A DNA stretch of 64,000 nt from Chamaecyparis obtusa (taxonomy: Eukaryota; Streptophyta; Pinopsida; Cupressales; Cupressaceae), in the NCBI GenBank assembly GCA_027943335.1, contig BSBK01001302.1:186001-250000 (forward strand), read 5' to 3'. Positions 45,490 to 56,128 of this stretch are shown piece by piece. How positions within the stretch are numbered: the stretch's first letter is position 1; the number at the start of each line of letters is the position of its first letter. Below the pieces are notes generated by a model that ran no database searches, was not told where the DNA came from, and saw nothing but the letters and a program-made list of their open reading frames with translations. Position numbers and translations under genes: made by a program.

Positions 45490-48038
45490 AACTTGGAAAC
45501 ATTGTCTATTTTTTGGTATTTGTTTCATAACATTTTTCTAAACATATATTTAATTTTTTTTTTCCTTTTACAAATTAACATATAGTTAGAGAGCATTTTT
45601 AGATTTTCCTTTTGGTAATGACTTGGATCTTCAATTGTTCACTTTTGTTTTATTCCCCCAGGAATGATGGCATGTGCTGCTCACTAATTTTGTTTGTAAA
45701 ATATTGTTTGTCCATGTATAGGAGATTAATGCTGTTCTAGGAGAATGTCTTTCTGCAGAAGATGAAGAAGTATTGGCTGAATTTGAGAATTTGGAAGCAG
45801 AGGTGAATATGAAATTTCCCTTTAAATGGTTAGATAGGATTATTTTATTTATTTATGTAAGCAATCTGATCTTTTTCATTATTATGTCCATATTTTCCCA
45901 CTTTTTCATAGGCATGCCTCCTCAATTATTGAACACTTAAGAAAACATAGTGATATTGACTGGTGACTCATAACGTTTTATCATATAGTATGGACATTAA
46001 TTTGAAACATAGCCATCTACAAGAATTTCTTTTAAATGGTTATATAATATGTTTAGTATTTCTTACTTTATTTAAATAGTTCGACTATTTTTTATAGGCC
46101 TATTTTTTTCCACAAACTTTATACACATGCATCCTACTTAATCAATGAGGCATAGCACAACTTCATTTACTTGATTGAAGACTGTACGACCTTCTCATCA
46201 TAGAATGGCCAACAAATATATCTTTATGTCATATCTGTATAAATATTATATGTATGTGTGGTGACATATTATTAATTAATTTATGCTTTCTAGACATGTA
46301 CATAAGCTAACATGCAGATATTGCCAAAAAACTGCTAATAAAGTGGGTAAGCTAGTAAGAAATATGCTTGCTTCAGGACTTTGGTAAACTCAAGGAAATT
46401 AGTTCTTGTTTCATTTGTAAACCTGCAGCAGCAACATAAAAACTCAACAGGAAGGCCAGTTGAATAACAAGTCAATCCTTGTGTGAAAACAAAATTATGG
46501 AGTTTTAACACAAATTATAAGGAATGGGATTATCCAAAAGACATATTAATCTGATGACTTGGGAACTGAACTATTAATATTTTGTTTTAAGGGCTAATTT
46601 TTTCCAATCCTATTTTTTCTTCTGATTTGGCATTATATACTTTGGCTGGAAACCACAGATGAAAAAAAATTAAATGTAGAAATTTATTGTATCCTATTAG
46701 GCCTTTTTTTTATTAATTCTATTGTATGTACTACTTCCTGAATTCACATAAGTTTTGAAGCGTCTCTATAAATATAGTTGTATAAGTTTTTCCTATAAAT
46801 ATTCATATTAGACCATTCAACATATTGACTCTTGTCCATCTAGACAAAAATACCCTAAAAATGTTTTATTGTGCTATTACAACACATGCTCTCTCACATT
46901 TTGGGAAAAGAATTATGCCTACATTTTACAGTTAGTGCACAAAATGCACTTCATCTTACATACATTACATTGCACATAATTAAAAACAGTTGTTGGAGAA
47001 CATGAAACATTTCTTAGGCAATATGTAGGGTTTCATATCTAGTCTTCTATTCGATTTGTCTTGAGAAGCTACAAATACAAATAAGCATTTTCCTATTAAA
47101 TCGAGCTACTTTACTTCTGGTATGGTATACAAGCCCGAAATGGTGTATTATCTAGACTAGTTTTGGAGAGATTAAACTTGATGAATACTTAACTATAGTT
47201 TGGTTGTGTTGTGTTTTAAAGCGTCAATATTTCGCAGCATCCATCTGAGCACTATCACATGATAAAGAAGTAAATATGGAAGAAAATCACATTCAGTTCT
47301 GACCAGATTATGTTATCGGTTTGTTTCATAAAATTCCAACTACATAAGGGTACCATATGTCATATAGGTATGAATAAGATGTAAAAAATATCTTGCAAGA
47401 CTGAAATGAAAATCTTTGTGGTTTTGAGAACCTAAAACACTTTCCTGGATTTGTGAAAATACAAAGTGGTTTTAAGACAATAATACGAAGTACTACCAAA
47501 ACAGATGTACATATTCTTTATTTAATTACTTTATCTAGAGCTATTAAAGGACATTAGGTTGTAATCATTGATGTCTATCTCTCTACCTATTTTCAGCTAT
47601 TTCTAGAAAACCAAAAAGTTCAATACGCAAATCAAGAAATTGAAAGGCCTAACACCAACACGAAGACATGATTTCCAATAAATTTGAAGATTATATTGCT
47701 CTTACATAAAGGGTTTTATATTTAATTTTGATTTTTGTTTGTTATTTGAAATAGGAACATGAGTAGTGGTTGCATCATATGATAGCAGAGAATGAATCTC
47801 AGTGGTTGCATTATATGATAGCAGAGATTGAATATTTTGAGTAGTGAATGGAGCATAGAAAATAGTGATTAGACCTCCTTTTCATCTCACTATCATGTGA
47901 ATTTTCTACTCAATTCATGGAAGAAGTCACCTCCATTTGAAGTCGCAATGAACAAAAAAACCCTTAAACTATAGATGGAAAAATTTGAAATCATGTTTAA
48001 TGGAAAGTACTAGTATACATGGTATGATTATTATGTAA
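45490..48038. other. CACTA interior, right: mostly no gene
   Basis: AT-rich. Apart from the VPS20-like exon (45722-45802) no coding segment is recognised. A short imperfect direct repeat (GGTTGCATCATATGATAGCA) lies at 47767-47830. Confidence 0.5.
45722..45802 (+). pseudogene. Captured exon resembling VPS20/CHMP6 (ESCRT-III)
   Basis: An 81-bp open segment lies between an AG acceptor (TGTATAG) and a GT donor (GAG|GTGAAT). Its 27 codons begin EINAVLGECLSAEDEE and continue VLAEFENLEAE. This matches, from memory of the family, the conserved C-terminal region of plant VPS20 proteins, with one Glu fewer in the acidic run. VPS20 starts ESCRT-III filament assembly on endosomes. No neighbouring exons could be found nearby, so it is a gene fragment moved by the transposon and not a working gene. 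Confidence 0.68.
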
Positions 48039-48110
48039 AGGGTACTAGCTCAATGGAAGAGCACCTACTTTACAAGTAGGAGGATGATGGTTCAATTCCA
48101 TCGTGCCCTA
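48039..48110 (+). tRNA. tRNA-Val (anticodon UAC), bacterial/organellar type
   Basis: A 72-nt cloverleaf with every stem paired: acceptor AGGGTAC/GTGCCCT (one T-G wobble), D stem GCTC/GAGC with loop AATGGAA, anticodon stem CCTAC/GTAGG with loop TTTACAA (anticodon TAC), 5-nt variable loop, T stem GATGG/CCATC with loop TTCAATT. Discriminator A, no encoded CCA, no intron. The A-box (TAGCTCAATGG) and B-box (GGTTCAATTCC) patterns are present. The sequence resembles bacterial or organellar tRNA-Val, not the usual plant nuclear one. It sits directly beside the right subterminal array of the CACTA element. Whether it is expressed cannot be told. Confidence 0.85.
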
Positions 48111-48111
48111 A

Positions 48112-48446
48112 TATGACTAAATATATGACCAAATAAATAACTAAATAAACGATCAAATAAACGACCAAATAAACTACCAAATGACCAGATAAATGACCAA
48201 ATAAACTATCAAATGACCAAATATATGATCAAATAAAGGACTAAATAAATAACCAAATAAACTACCAAATGACTATATAAATGATCAAATAAATTACCAA
48301 ATGACCAAATAAATGACTAAAATAGTTTAGTCATAAATTTGGTCAGGAGATAAATGACCGGCAATAAACTACCACTAGTCACGTGACCAAATTTGGTCAT
48401 TTATCTACAATTTTTGGTAGTTTATTTGGTCGTATATCGCTGTTTT
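48112..48446. repeat. Right subterminal repeat array of the CACTA element
   Basis: About twenty units of ATGACCAAATAAACTACCAA and close variants, first direct and then inverted near the terminus (TTTGGTCATTTATC, GGTAGTTTATTTGGTC). Confidence 0.88.
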
Positions 48447-48459
48447 TGTACTAGTGCAC

Positions 48460-48711
48460 TAAATCAGTGACAATTTATTGTGACAACACTAGTGCCATAT
48501 AGATTTCAAATAATCCTGTTATGCACTAAAAAACAAAGCACATATCTATTATCATTATTTAAGAGAGCAGGTACATGATAAACAAGTTAAATTGGAATTT
48601 GTCACATCTAAGGAACAACTAGCTAATATCTTCACAAAGCTTCTACCGAAGGAAACCTTTGAATACTTGAGGAGTAGACTAGGGGTCTGTCCTTTGTCTA
48701 TAGGTCACTAA
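48460..48711 (+). pseudogene. RH: Element C RNase H, C-terminal part
   Basis: It resumes after the CACTA element with KSVTIYCDNTSAI, where Asp is the third RNase H acidic residue. Two in-frame stops and a frameshift follow, then QVKLEFVTSKEQLANIFTK and LRSRLGVCPLS, the usual end of a copia polyprotein, closed by TAA at 48709. Confidence 0.88.
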
Positions 48712-49155
48712 GGTGATCTAGCATGCTGCATCAGCCTATTATAATTGGAAGGTCTTACATGTTGATGCTAGTTTAGAAATGGACTGAGTGATATATCAGT
48801 ATTTCAGAATACATTTGGAGATGTTTTGTATACTCATACTTGTTATTATTTTCATTTGACATTGTTGTCAAAGGGAAAGAGTAGCAAATATGACTGAATA
48901 TTACAGGAAGAATACAGTACGTAAAGGAAGATGAACACTACAAAGGAAGAGAGTAGCAAGAAAGGGAAAGCACAGAGTATAGAATACAGAGATCAGAACA
49001 GACAGGGAGAGAATAGCATTGATACTGAACTTGAATAGAAGAGTTAAAGATGAACTGTACAGAGTGAGTTCAGTGATCTAAGTTGTAGAACAGATGTTGG
49101 TATGGTATGGTACATTCATATTATTTGAGTTGCCTTCAATGCCAAAGGGAGAGAT
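48712..49155 (+). other. Element C 3' UTR and purine tract
   Basis: No gene. CAAAGGGAGAGAT at 49143-49155 just before the LTR is the polypurine tract. Confidence 0.8.
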
Positions 49156-50703
49156 TGTTAGACTACAACTGATTTATCATATGTGGAGAGATTGTTGTAT
49201 AAGTGATTGAAGATCACAGTATGAAAGTTGGATAGATTATACTACTTGCTAAATCAGTATAATGTTGTCATTGATGTCAATTGACAGTACTTATTGTAAG
49301 TTATTCATTACCGAGATGTTTGATGAAGAGTGGAAGATGACGAAGGTCATTGAATGCTTGGATAACTTATTGGTGAGTCTTTGATTACATTATGATGACT
49401 CTAGTATGTGGTTTTGATCTATTAAGGAACAAGGACTTGAAGAAGCAAAATAGCGTTGGTCGGTAAATGAAGGAACTCTAGTGTTTACCAAGAGGAGATT
49501 TCAGTGTAAACACCGACAATAGTATACACTGAAGGGACATATGTATATCGAGCACTAGTATAAATGACGGAGGTTTACCAGCGCAATGTTATGTTAACCG
49601 ATGATGATAGAAGAACATTAAATGATCGAGTCAACTTGACTGATCGAGATCTAGTTATTGCTAAGCTGTCACGCATCGTAATCAGTGAAGAATCAAATGA
49701 TTGTTTCTAGATCAATGGCAAGTAAAATTCAATGGAGATCTAATGATGAAGATTGAAATGAGTTAACAACACAATTACCAAGGAGAGTTTAAGCGGTAAA
49801 AGCAATGAACATGATTAAGCGGAAAAATCTAAAAGACAGAAATCAAACGGCTTAAATGTTTATTTAAGGCAAAAAAAAGATAGAGAAAAGGGGTTACAAT
49901 CAGAAGAAGAGGAAGGAGATACTGTAGAGAACTAAGCGTGAAATTGTTTTCATGCATATTTTCTGATCAACTGGTTAATGAACCGAGACTGTAGAAACTG
50001 AGTTGAACAGTGAACAAACTGAGCTAAACAGAGAGCAGATAGATTGATTGTAAGGGTGAACATAAGTAATACAAGGTCAGAAAGATTGATTGAGCTAAAC
50101 ACTAATTCACAATCTGCATTTTGTTGTAATAAGGTGAGTCAAACTACTGTTACATTCTAACCATTGTAATCAGTGAAATCTCTTAATCGAGTGGGCTCTT
50201 AAGCTCTTGATTTGTGTTTCATTCTAACAAGTGAAGCATGGTTATCCTGTCGATCAACACCGTGAGTGACAAAGATTGAAAGATAACTCTTAGTGTAAAA
50301 TCCTCTAACAAGATCACACATGACAGTGTGTTTTGTAAACCTTTATCAGGGTTGGGTCCTCACAGGCCTCACACCAGAAGAGTAAAATTATTTTGGGTTG
50401 CCGGTTCCTAGGTGGTTTTTCCCTTTACAGGGTTTCCACATTAAAAATCCTTGTGTTATGTGTTGAGTGTGATTATTTGTTTGTTTTCATGCTTCACATA
50501 TTAACTATTTGATTGAATCGGTTAATGAATCAAAACTTATTTGATATCGGTAAATACAGTAACAGTGGGACAGTGATTAAAGTTTGTATTAACTGAGCAA
50601 CAATATTTTAAGATACTCAAGTTTTGAATTACTCATTTTAATTTAGGATCGAGATAACTGATTCACACCCCCACCCCCCACCCCCTCTCAGTTATTTCCA
50701 ACA
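49156..50703 (+). repeat. Element C 3' LTR
   Basis: 1,548 bp, TGTTAGACTAC to TTATTTCCAACA. The last 300 bp match 12367-12661. The C-rich run and GATTCAC...TCTCAGTTATTTCC end resemble the end of element G's LTR, so C and G belong to related families. Confidence 0.9.
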
Positions 50704-51181
50704 AGTCGGTGATGCTAGATGTAGGAGTACCATATGTACTGACTGTATCATCTGGCTCATTATTAGCATTGACAGTCTGTCACAATTAATTAAGTTTAAA
50801 TTGCCTTTGGAAATGTGGTGGTACATAAGACTCACCTATATAATTAGGATTAGAAGACTGTGCTTCTGCCCATTCTTCATAAGTCATCTGAGTGATTGAA
50901 GTAGTTTTATTTGAGTCATTGTCAGTGTTAGCAGTACTGACACGAGGTACAAAATTATCTGGCTCATTCAAGAGTGCAGTGAGACCAATAGGGAGGGGAT
51001 AAGGAAAGACCTCATCATCTGAATCATCCTCTAGATTGTTGTTAGCTGATACAGGACTTTCAGGCTTTGATTGGTTTTCTGGCTCAGATTCTAGTGTAGG
51101 CTCTGATTTTGGCACAAATTTATTAATCCCTAAATGGAATGGGATTTTCTTAAAGCTTAGGCCAGTGGTATCCTTTGGTCT
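50704..51181 (-). pseudogene. Element F acidic linker after protease, cut by element C
   Basis: Same frame as the protease. MPKSEPTLESEPENQSKPES and DDSDDEVFPYPLPIG are low-complexity acidic stretches like those in element A 2224-2940. Coding-like sequence (NEPDDTVSTYGTPTSS) continues to 50704, where element C begins. Confidence 0.65.
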
Positions 51182-52210
51182 TCAACCGGTAGCTTCAATA
51201 GGTTCAATCAGTCCATTATTATTCATTCCTATAGGACCACTTCCTTTGTACTCATAACATTTCATGATCTTAAGACCCTCACAATTAGGATCTATTTCAC
51301 GAGCCAAGGTGGTTTGTTGAGACGTAATCTTTTCTCTGTAAAGCCAAGCTGAAATAGCTCTGTCTTCATTTGCATCTTCTAAGGGAGTTGAGGCATGAAC
51401 AAAAGCGTCATCATAAACTATCTTAGGAGAAGTGGCAGGGGGTCTACTAATCTCAGAAGGTCTCCTGTAGGAACGTGGAGAAGGAGGTAATGCCACCAAG
51501 GATAAAATAGGTTCAATTTTGTATTCCCCCATGCCTATATCTTGAAGCTTTAGAGTTTGCTCCATCTCTCTAAGTCTGGCATCAAGAACTTTAACATACT
51601 CTCTATTGGTAGGTACAAAGCTATCTGTAGTTTGTGTGAGTGTATTGTAGGAACAGCCCATATTTGTTGGCACTGTGACTTCAGCTCTGTGAAATGGGAA
51701 CTTGATGCACTGGTGGTATGTGGAAGGCACAACCTGCATCTCATGAATCCAAGGCCTTCCCAACAAGATATTGTATGCCAGAGGGATGTCAAGAACTTGA
51801 CAAGTAACATCCCTTTTAACGGGGCCCACATGGATAGATAGCACAACCAAACCTTTAGATTTACAATCTTCCTCATCATAAGCCTTGATGGTTATTCTCT
51901 TGAAAGCATATATATGGTCTTCACCATAGCCTAGCTGAGTGATAAAATGAGTAGAGTAGATGTATAAGCCAACACCATTATCTATGAGCACACGACGAAC
52001 ATGCTTCTGATCAATCATGACCTCTATATGCAAAGGAGCATTGTGTGGGTGACTAATAGAGTGGTCATCTTCTTCTAAGAAGGACAGATAATGTGGTGAA
52101 GTCAAGTGACCCACAATGGATTGAAACTGGTCAAGATTGATATCTTTGGGGACATTAGCTTCCCTGAGGGCTTTGTCCAGAATCTCCCTGTGGGCATGTG
52201 AGATCTTCAA
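51182..52210 (-). pseudogene. pro: Element F aspartic protease
   Basis: VLIDNGVGLYIYS is the active-site region and YNILLGRPWIHEMQVVPSTY is the second conserved block, nearly the same as in element A. The Gly/Ser after Asp is Asn here, with a further change at the next conserved positions (V-G-L-Y in place of A-G-L-N), so the site may be damaged. The domain is followed by a Ser/Pro-rich segment (SLVALPPSPRSYRRPSE). Confidence 0.8.
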
Positions 52211-54540
52211 CAGCTAAAAAATGATTATCTGAGCATTGGTACGTTGAAGCTGATCAAGAATGCTATAACTAGCATTAGAAGGTGTAGGAACTACTTTCGT
52301 AGTCTTGTTGATATGACCAACAGTAGTTTTGTCTCCAGGTTTCTTGGGTGCAGATACAGTAGTAGGAGGGTCGGGACCCTTGATAGTGATCTTAGCACAA
52401 GATCTGGTGACAACATTCACACAGCCTTGAGATGATTTAGATGCAGATGAATGAGACCTAGTCCCCCTCAAGTCAAATAGGGTCTTAGACTTAGGAGCAT
52501 CCCTACTCCCTTTGATAGTAATAATGTCACAGTACTCAAACTCGACAGGCTCAATCATGTTGATCACCTTGTCATTGGCATCATATGTATAGTAGACCTT
52601 GTTGTTAGGAGCTTTTGACTTAGAAGATTCACCTTTCTTGTGTAGAGGAAAGGGGTCTTTGAAGGCTTGGTGATTAGAATTCTTATTATGATTATCCACC
52701 ATAATATCACCATTATCAATCATATCCTATATCTTGTGTTTCAACTAGAGATAAGTGGCAGCCTTATGACCTTTATTCTCGTGATAGTCATAGTATGCAT
52801 TGTCATTCGACCAATGATGTCTTGGTTGTGGGTCAGATAGGCACTTTTCCAAAGGGGCGAGTAGATGATTTTGCACCAAAGTCTTGTACACTATATCAAG
52901 TGGTTCTCCCAAAGAAGTGACTTCACGCTTGGCTTGAGAGGCCCAAGGTTTGTTGTGAGAGAATCTTGAAGGCTGTTGAGTTTTTGTTGCAGCCTTTTCA
53001 ACAGTTTTAGTCGCTTGAATGCTAGAGGTGAGATTGAAAATAGACTTTAGAGGTGTTGGAGACACATTATCCACCACTCCATCATTCACAGCATCTCTAT
53101 TCTTATTGATAGATTTCCCTTTGTCTTTGTTGGAAAAGGAGGATCCTTGTTTATTATCTTTATGCAATGTCAATTCCCCCTTCTTAACCATAAAATCCTC
53201 TATCCTCAAAGCTTGCTTGATCATATTGTCAAAGTTGAGAGGACCCTGTAACTGTACTTGATATCCAAAGTCAAGAGTGAGATTATCTAAAAAGATATCA
53301 ATTTTCTTAGACTCGGGTATTTTACAGGGGTACCTAGTACAAAGTTGTCTCCATCTCTAGAGAAATGTCAAGAAGGGTTCCCCTTGTCTTTGCTTGAGAT
53401 TGCAAAGATCTCTGATGTTAACAGGATGCTGAATGTTATGAGAATAGTGTTAGATAAAAAGATTAGCAATCTCATCAAAAGTTTTAATGCCTGTGGACAG
53501 TCTAGAAAACCACTCCATAGATGATCCACCGAGACTTCAAGGAAAAAGACGTATCAAATATGTTTGATCATGGATGAACTCCATAGATAAGGCACCAAAC
53601 TCTCTGAGATGATCTTGAGGGTCAGTGGTGCCTAAAAACTTATCATACTTAGGGAGTTCTACACCTTTAGGAAAAGGTTGCATGTGAATACTTTTATCAA
53701 ATGGAAAAGGGAAATTGCTTTCCATTGTAAATTGTTGGGTCGGCTTATCTTTATCTTTCATAAGCCAGCTAATCTGATCTTGCATGCTTTGGACCATCTT
53801 TTACAGTTTTGTGGTTTCTATCTCTTCCTCTTTAGTCACAAGATCTTCTACTTTGTAATTTGGGGGTAACTTGACCACTTGGTTGGCCAATTCCAGAAAA
53901 TATCTTTCTTTATCCTTGACAAGAAGAATCTCCATCATCTTAATAAGACCTTTATTAGCTTTAGTAGCAGCTATATCATTCTGAGTTATTTCTTCATCAT
54001 CATGACCGAGAATCTCAAAGATGCTCAGAGCTTGATTTTGATCACCTTGATTCTGATCATACTAGGATTGATCATGAGCTTGACTAGTTTGACCCTTTTG
54101 AAAATCAAATGGATCTCCCATCTTACTAGTGTAGGATTGTGCTATCTCTTCAAGTTTAGTGAAATGATAAGTATAATGTCGATAGGGTGCAGCCAGTGTA
54201 GTATCTGGCACTACACAAGGTTTGGGTTCAGTGTCTTGTGGTTCCCCAAATAATAAATTATGTTGTTATCGAAACATCCAGTTAGAATTGTTCTGAAATT
54301 AATTATATCATGTTTTGAAAATAGGTTGGTCTCAAAGGAATGGACATTGTTGATTTTGAGACAATATGTCAGGTTGTCTATGAAATAAAGGGCTACAGTA
54401 TTACTAAAACACTGGTGTCTGATCTAGGCTAGGATCTGAGTCAATCGAGGAAGAGGAACATGAGGATCCTTCTTGACTAGCAACTTGAATAATAGGTCCA
54501 AAATGATCTTTCTCTTGATTACGAGATTGTCCTCTACCTA
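52211..54540 (-). pseudogene. gag: Element F gag
   Basis: An open but stop-interrupted frame. N-terminal linker (PSLDQTPVF, FEILGHDDEEIT), then PFPKGVELPKYDKFLGTTDP and HLREFGALSMEFIHDQ, the usual start of the plant gag core. GGSSMEWFSRLSTGIKTFDE and LKQRQGEPFLTFL follow. The knuckle near 52780 reads YYDYHENKGHKA, with Cys changed to Tyr in places. TAG and TGA stops fall at codons consistent with CAG and CGA/TGG, as expected after decay of methylated cytosine. Confidence 0.78.
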
Positions 54541-54566
54541 TTCAGGTTTCACAAATGGGGAAAGTT

Positions 54567-55858
54567 TGTTGGAAATTAGGAGAGATAGATACTGAAAGAA
54601 GAGGGGTGAATCAGTATCAACAAAAACTTTTATACTAGTACTTTCTGATTTAACATTCAGTACTTTAATTGATCAAAATAACTTGCATGAAATTGCATAA
54701 ACAATCATATATAAATGTAAATAATCATCACAACATCAATGCAATCACATAACACAAGTATTTTGGTTACGCAAAGACCCTTGTAAGAAGGTAAAAACTG
54801 CGGTGGGGATGAGACCCACAAATCTTCACTAGTCTATAAATAGAAAGAGTTTGCCTGTTAAGGCTACAATTGGTGATCACTTCTGGTGACCTTACCCTGT
54901 TAGGAGTAACAAAAGATCAGCTAGATCTACCTAGTTATAGGATTTTAACAACACTGTTAAGTGTGCACTTTGTTAGGAGATTTACAATAGGACTGTTAAA
55001 TCCACTCTATTAAGAGATTTAGAGAGTTCTATTACAATTGTTAGAAATCAATAGATATTGCATCTGCTTTGATATGACAACTACATTGTTTGATAAAAGA
55101 TCTTATATGTACTATATAAATATCACCTTTACTATGTAGATATTCTATTCTATGATGCTTAGTTTGCCTTGTCAATTCTGAATACTTTACTGATAACAAT
55201 ACTACTCGGTTCTGTTTGTTCAACTCAGTTTAGTTTGCTCGGTTCTATCTGATAACCTTTGACTTGAAGTAGACAATAAGCTTCAAGTGCTTATATCTAT
55301 ATTCAATCAGTCAACAACCTTTGAATGATATGAACAATGTGAATATATATTGTTCTAAATTTTTAAGCCATATGATTTACATTTGTTAGATTATGCCGCT
55401 TAACCATGTCCATAAATTATACCGCTTTACCTTTTTCTTGTTGATGTGTCATTACTTGATTCAATCCTTCATCGGATCTTCCTAGATCTTGTTTACATAA
55501 ATGCTTACACGTGTATCATTCTATTATAACTGTCTGTCTTGAAAATTGTGAAGACACTGATTCCTAAGCCATTTATGTTCTCCTTGGTAGTGCTTGTCTG
55601 TACTGTTCAGTGCATGCTTAGAATACTTCGGTGTAAAATATCATCAGTGTCATCAGTGTCAGTGAATACATGTGCACTCGGTAGACTATTTAGTACCTTA
55701 GTGAATAGTCAACTGACTTGTTTTGTTAAGCTTTACTAACTGTCCCTGTCTCCTTTATATTTACTGACTGCGTTGCCTTGTTTACTGAATGATGTAGGAT
55801 AGTTCACCGACTAATATTTTTGATACTAAGTGACAATAAATGCTCAATAGAGATAACA
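54567..55858 (-). repeat. Element G 3' LTR
   Basis: Plus strand TGTTGGAAATTAGG to GAGATAACA. The adjoining ATCTCCCCCTTT (55859-55870) is the purine tract AAAGGGGGAGAT on the minus strand. Confidence 0.93.
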
Positions 55859-55870
55859 ATCTCCCCCTTT

Positions 55871-56128
55871 GGCATTAGTATCAAAATATAAAATGTATAT
55901 ACAACAAAATTCTTATATCCTTATATCTCTCAAGTATATACATATACAAAATTTTCTAAGTACTAATAAGTACTCCCCCTTACAATATTGTCGATAGTAT
56001 GTAAAGTATACATAGAAAAATAAGTATCCATTTGGCATATACATAGCTTTATATATATTTGCTTTCCCCCTTTTTGAAATTAATGCCAAAAAATAAATGT
56101 AGTATACTTACAACTTGTCAAAAATTGT
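55871..56128 (-). other. Element G 3' UTR
   Basis: About 260 bp of AT-rich sequence with no coding signal between the accessory frame and the purine tract. Confidence 0.6.

Larger units (their letters stand above)
26331..48456. mobile_element. 22.1-kb CACTA-superfamily DNA transposon with cargo, no transposase seen
   Basis: The left end reads CACTAGTGG and the right end, inverted, CACTAGTACAAAAAC. Both are flanked by CAC (26328-26330 and 48457-48459), the 3-bp target duplication of this superfamily. Removing it rejoins element C's RNase H frame exactly. Both ends carry subterminal arrays of AAATGACCAAATAAATGAC-like units, as expected for transposase-binding sites. No TNPD/TNPA-like ORF is visible, so it is probably non-autonomous. 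Inside are element E with a 4.2-kb insertion, copia element D, a VPS20-like exon and a tRNA gene. Perfect terminal identity is only about 7 bp. Confidence 0.88.
12367..50703 (+). mobile_element. Element C: Ty1/copia retrotransposon split by three insertions
   Basis: Pieces are 12367-13532, 23171-26330 and 48457-50703. Together they give the end of a 5' LTR, the primer site, gag, protease, integrase, RT, RNase H, purine tract and a 3' LTR of 1,548 bp. Element A sits in the 5' LTR, B in the gag zinc knuckle and the CACTA element in RNase H. At the last two junctions the reading frame is continuous once the insert and one target-duplication copy are ignored. C itself interrupts element F at 50703. 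The copy is decayed by stops, frameshifts and catalytic changes. Confidence 0.9.
50704..54566 (-). mobile_element. Element F: Tat-like Ty3/gypsy retrotransposon, gag-protease part
   Basis: All recognisable segments (53797, 53224, 52723, 52210 and 51115 going down) share one minus-strand frame broken by about ten stop codons. The part beyond the protease is cut off by element C at 50703, and the rest should lie outside the window on C's far side. The 5' part is interrupted by element G at 54566. Gag and protease match element A throughout, so the two belong to the same lineage but lie on opposite strands. Confidence 0.82.
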
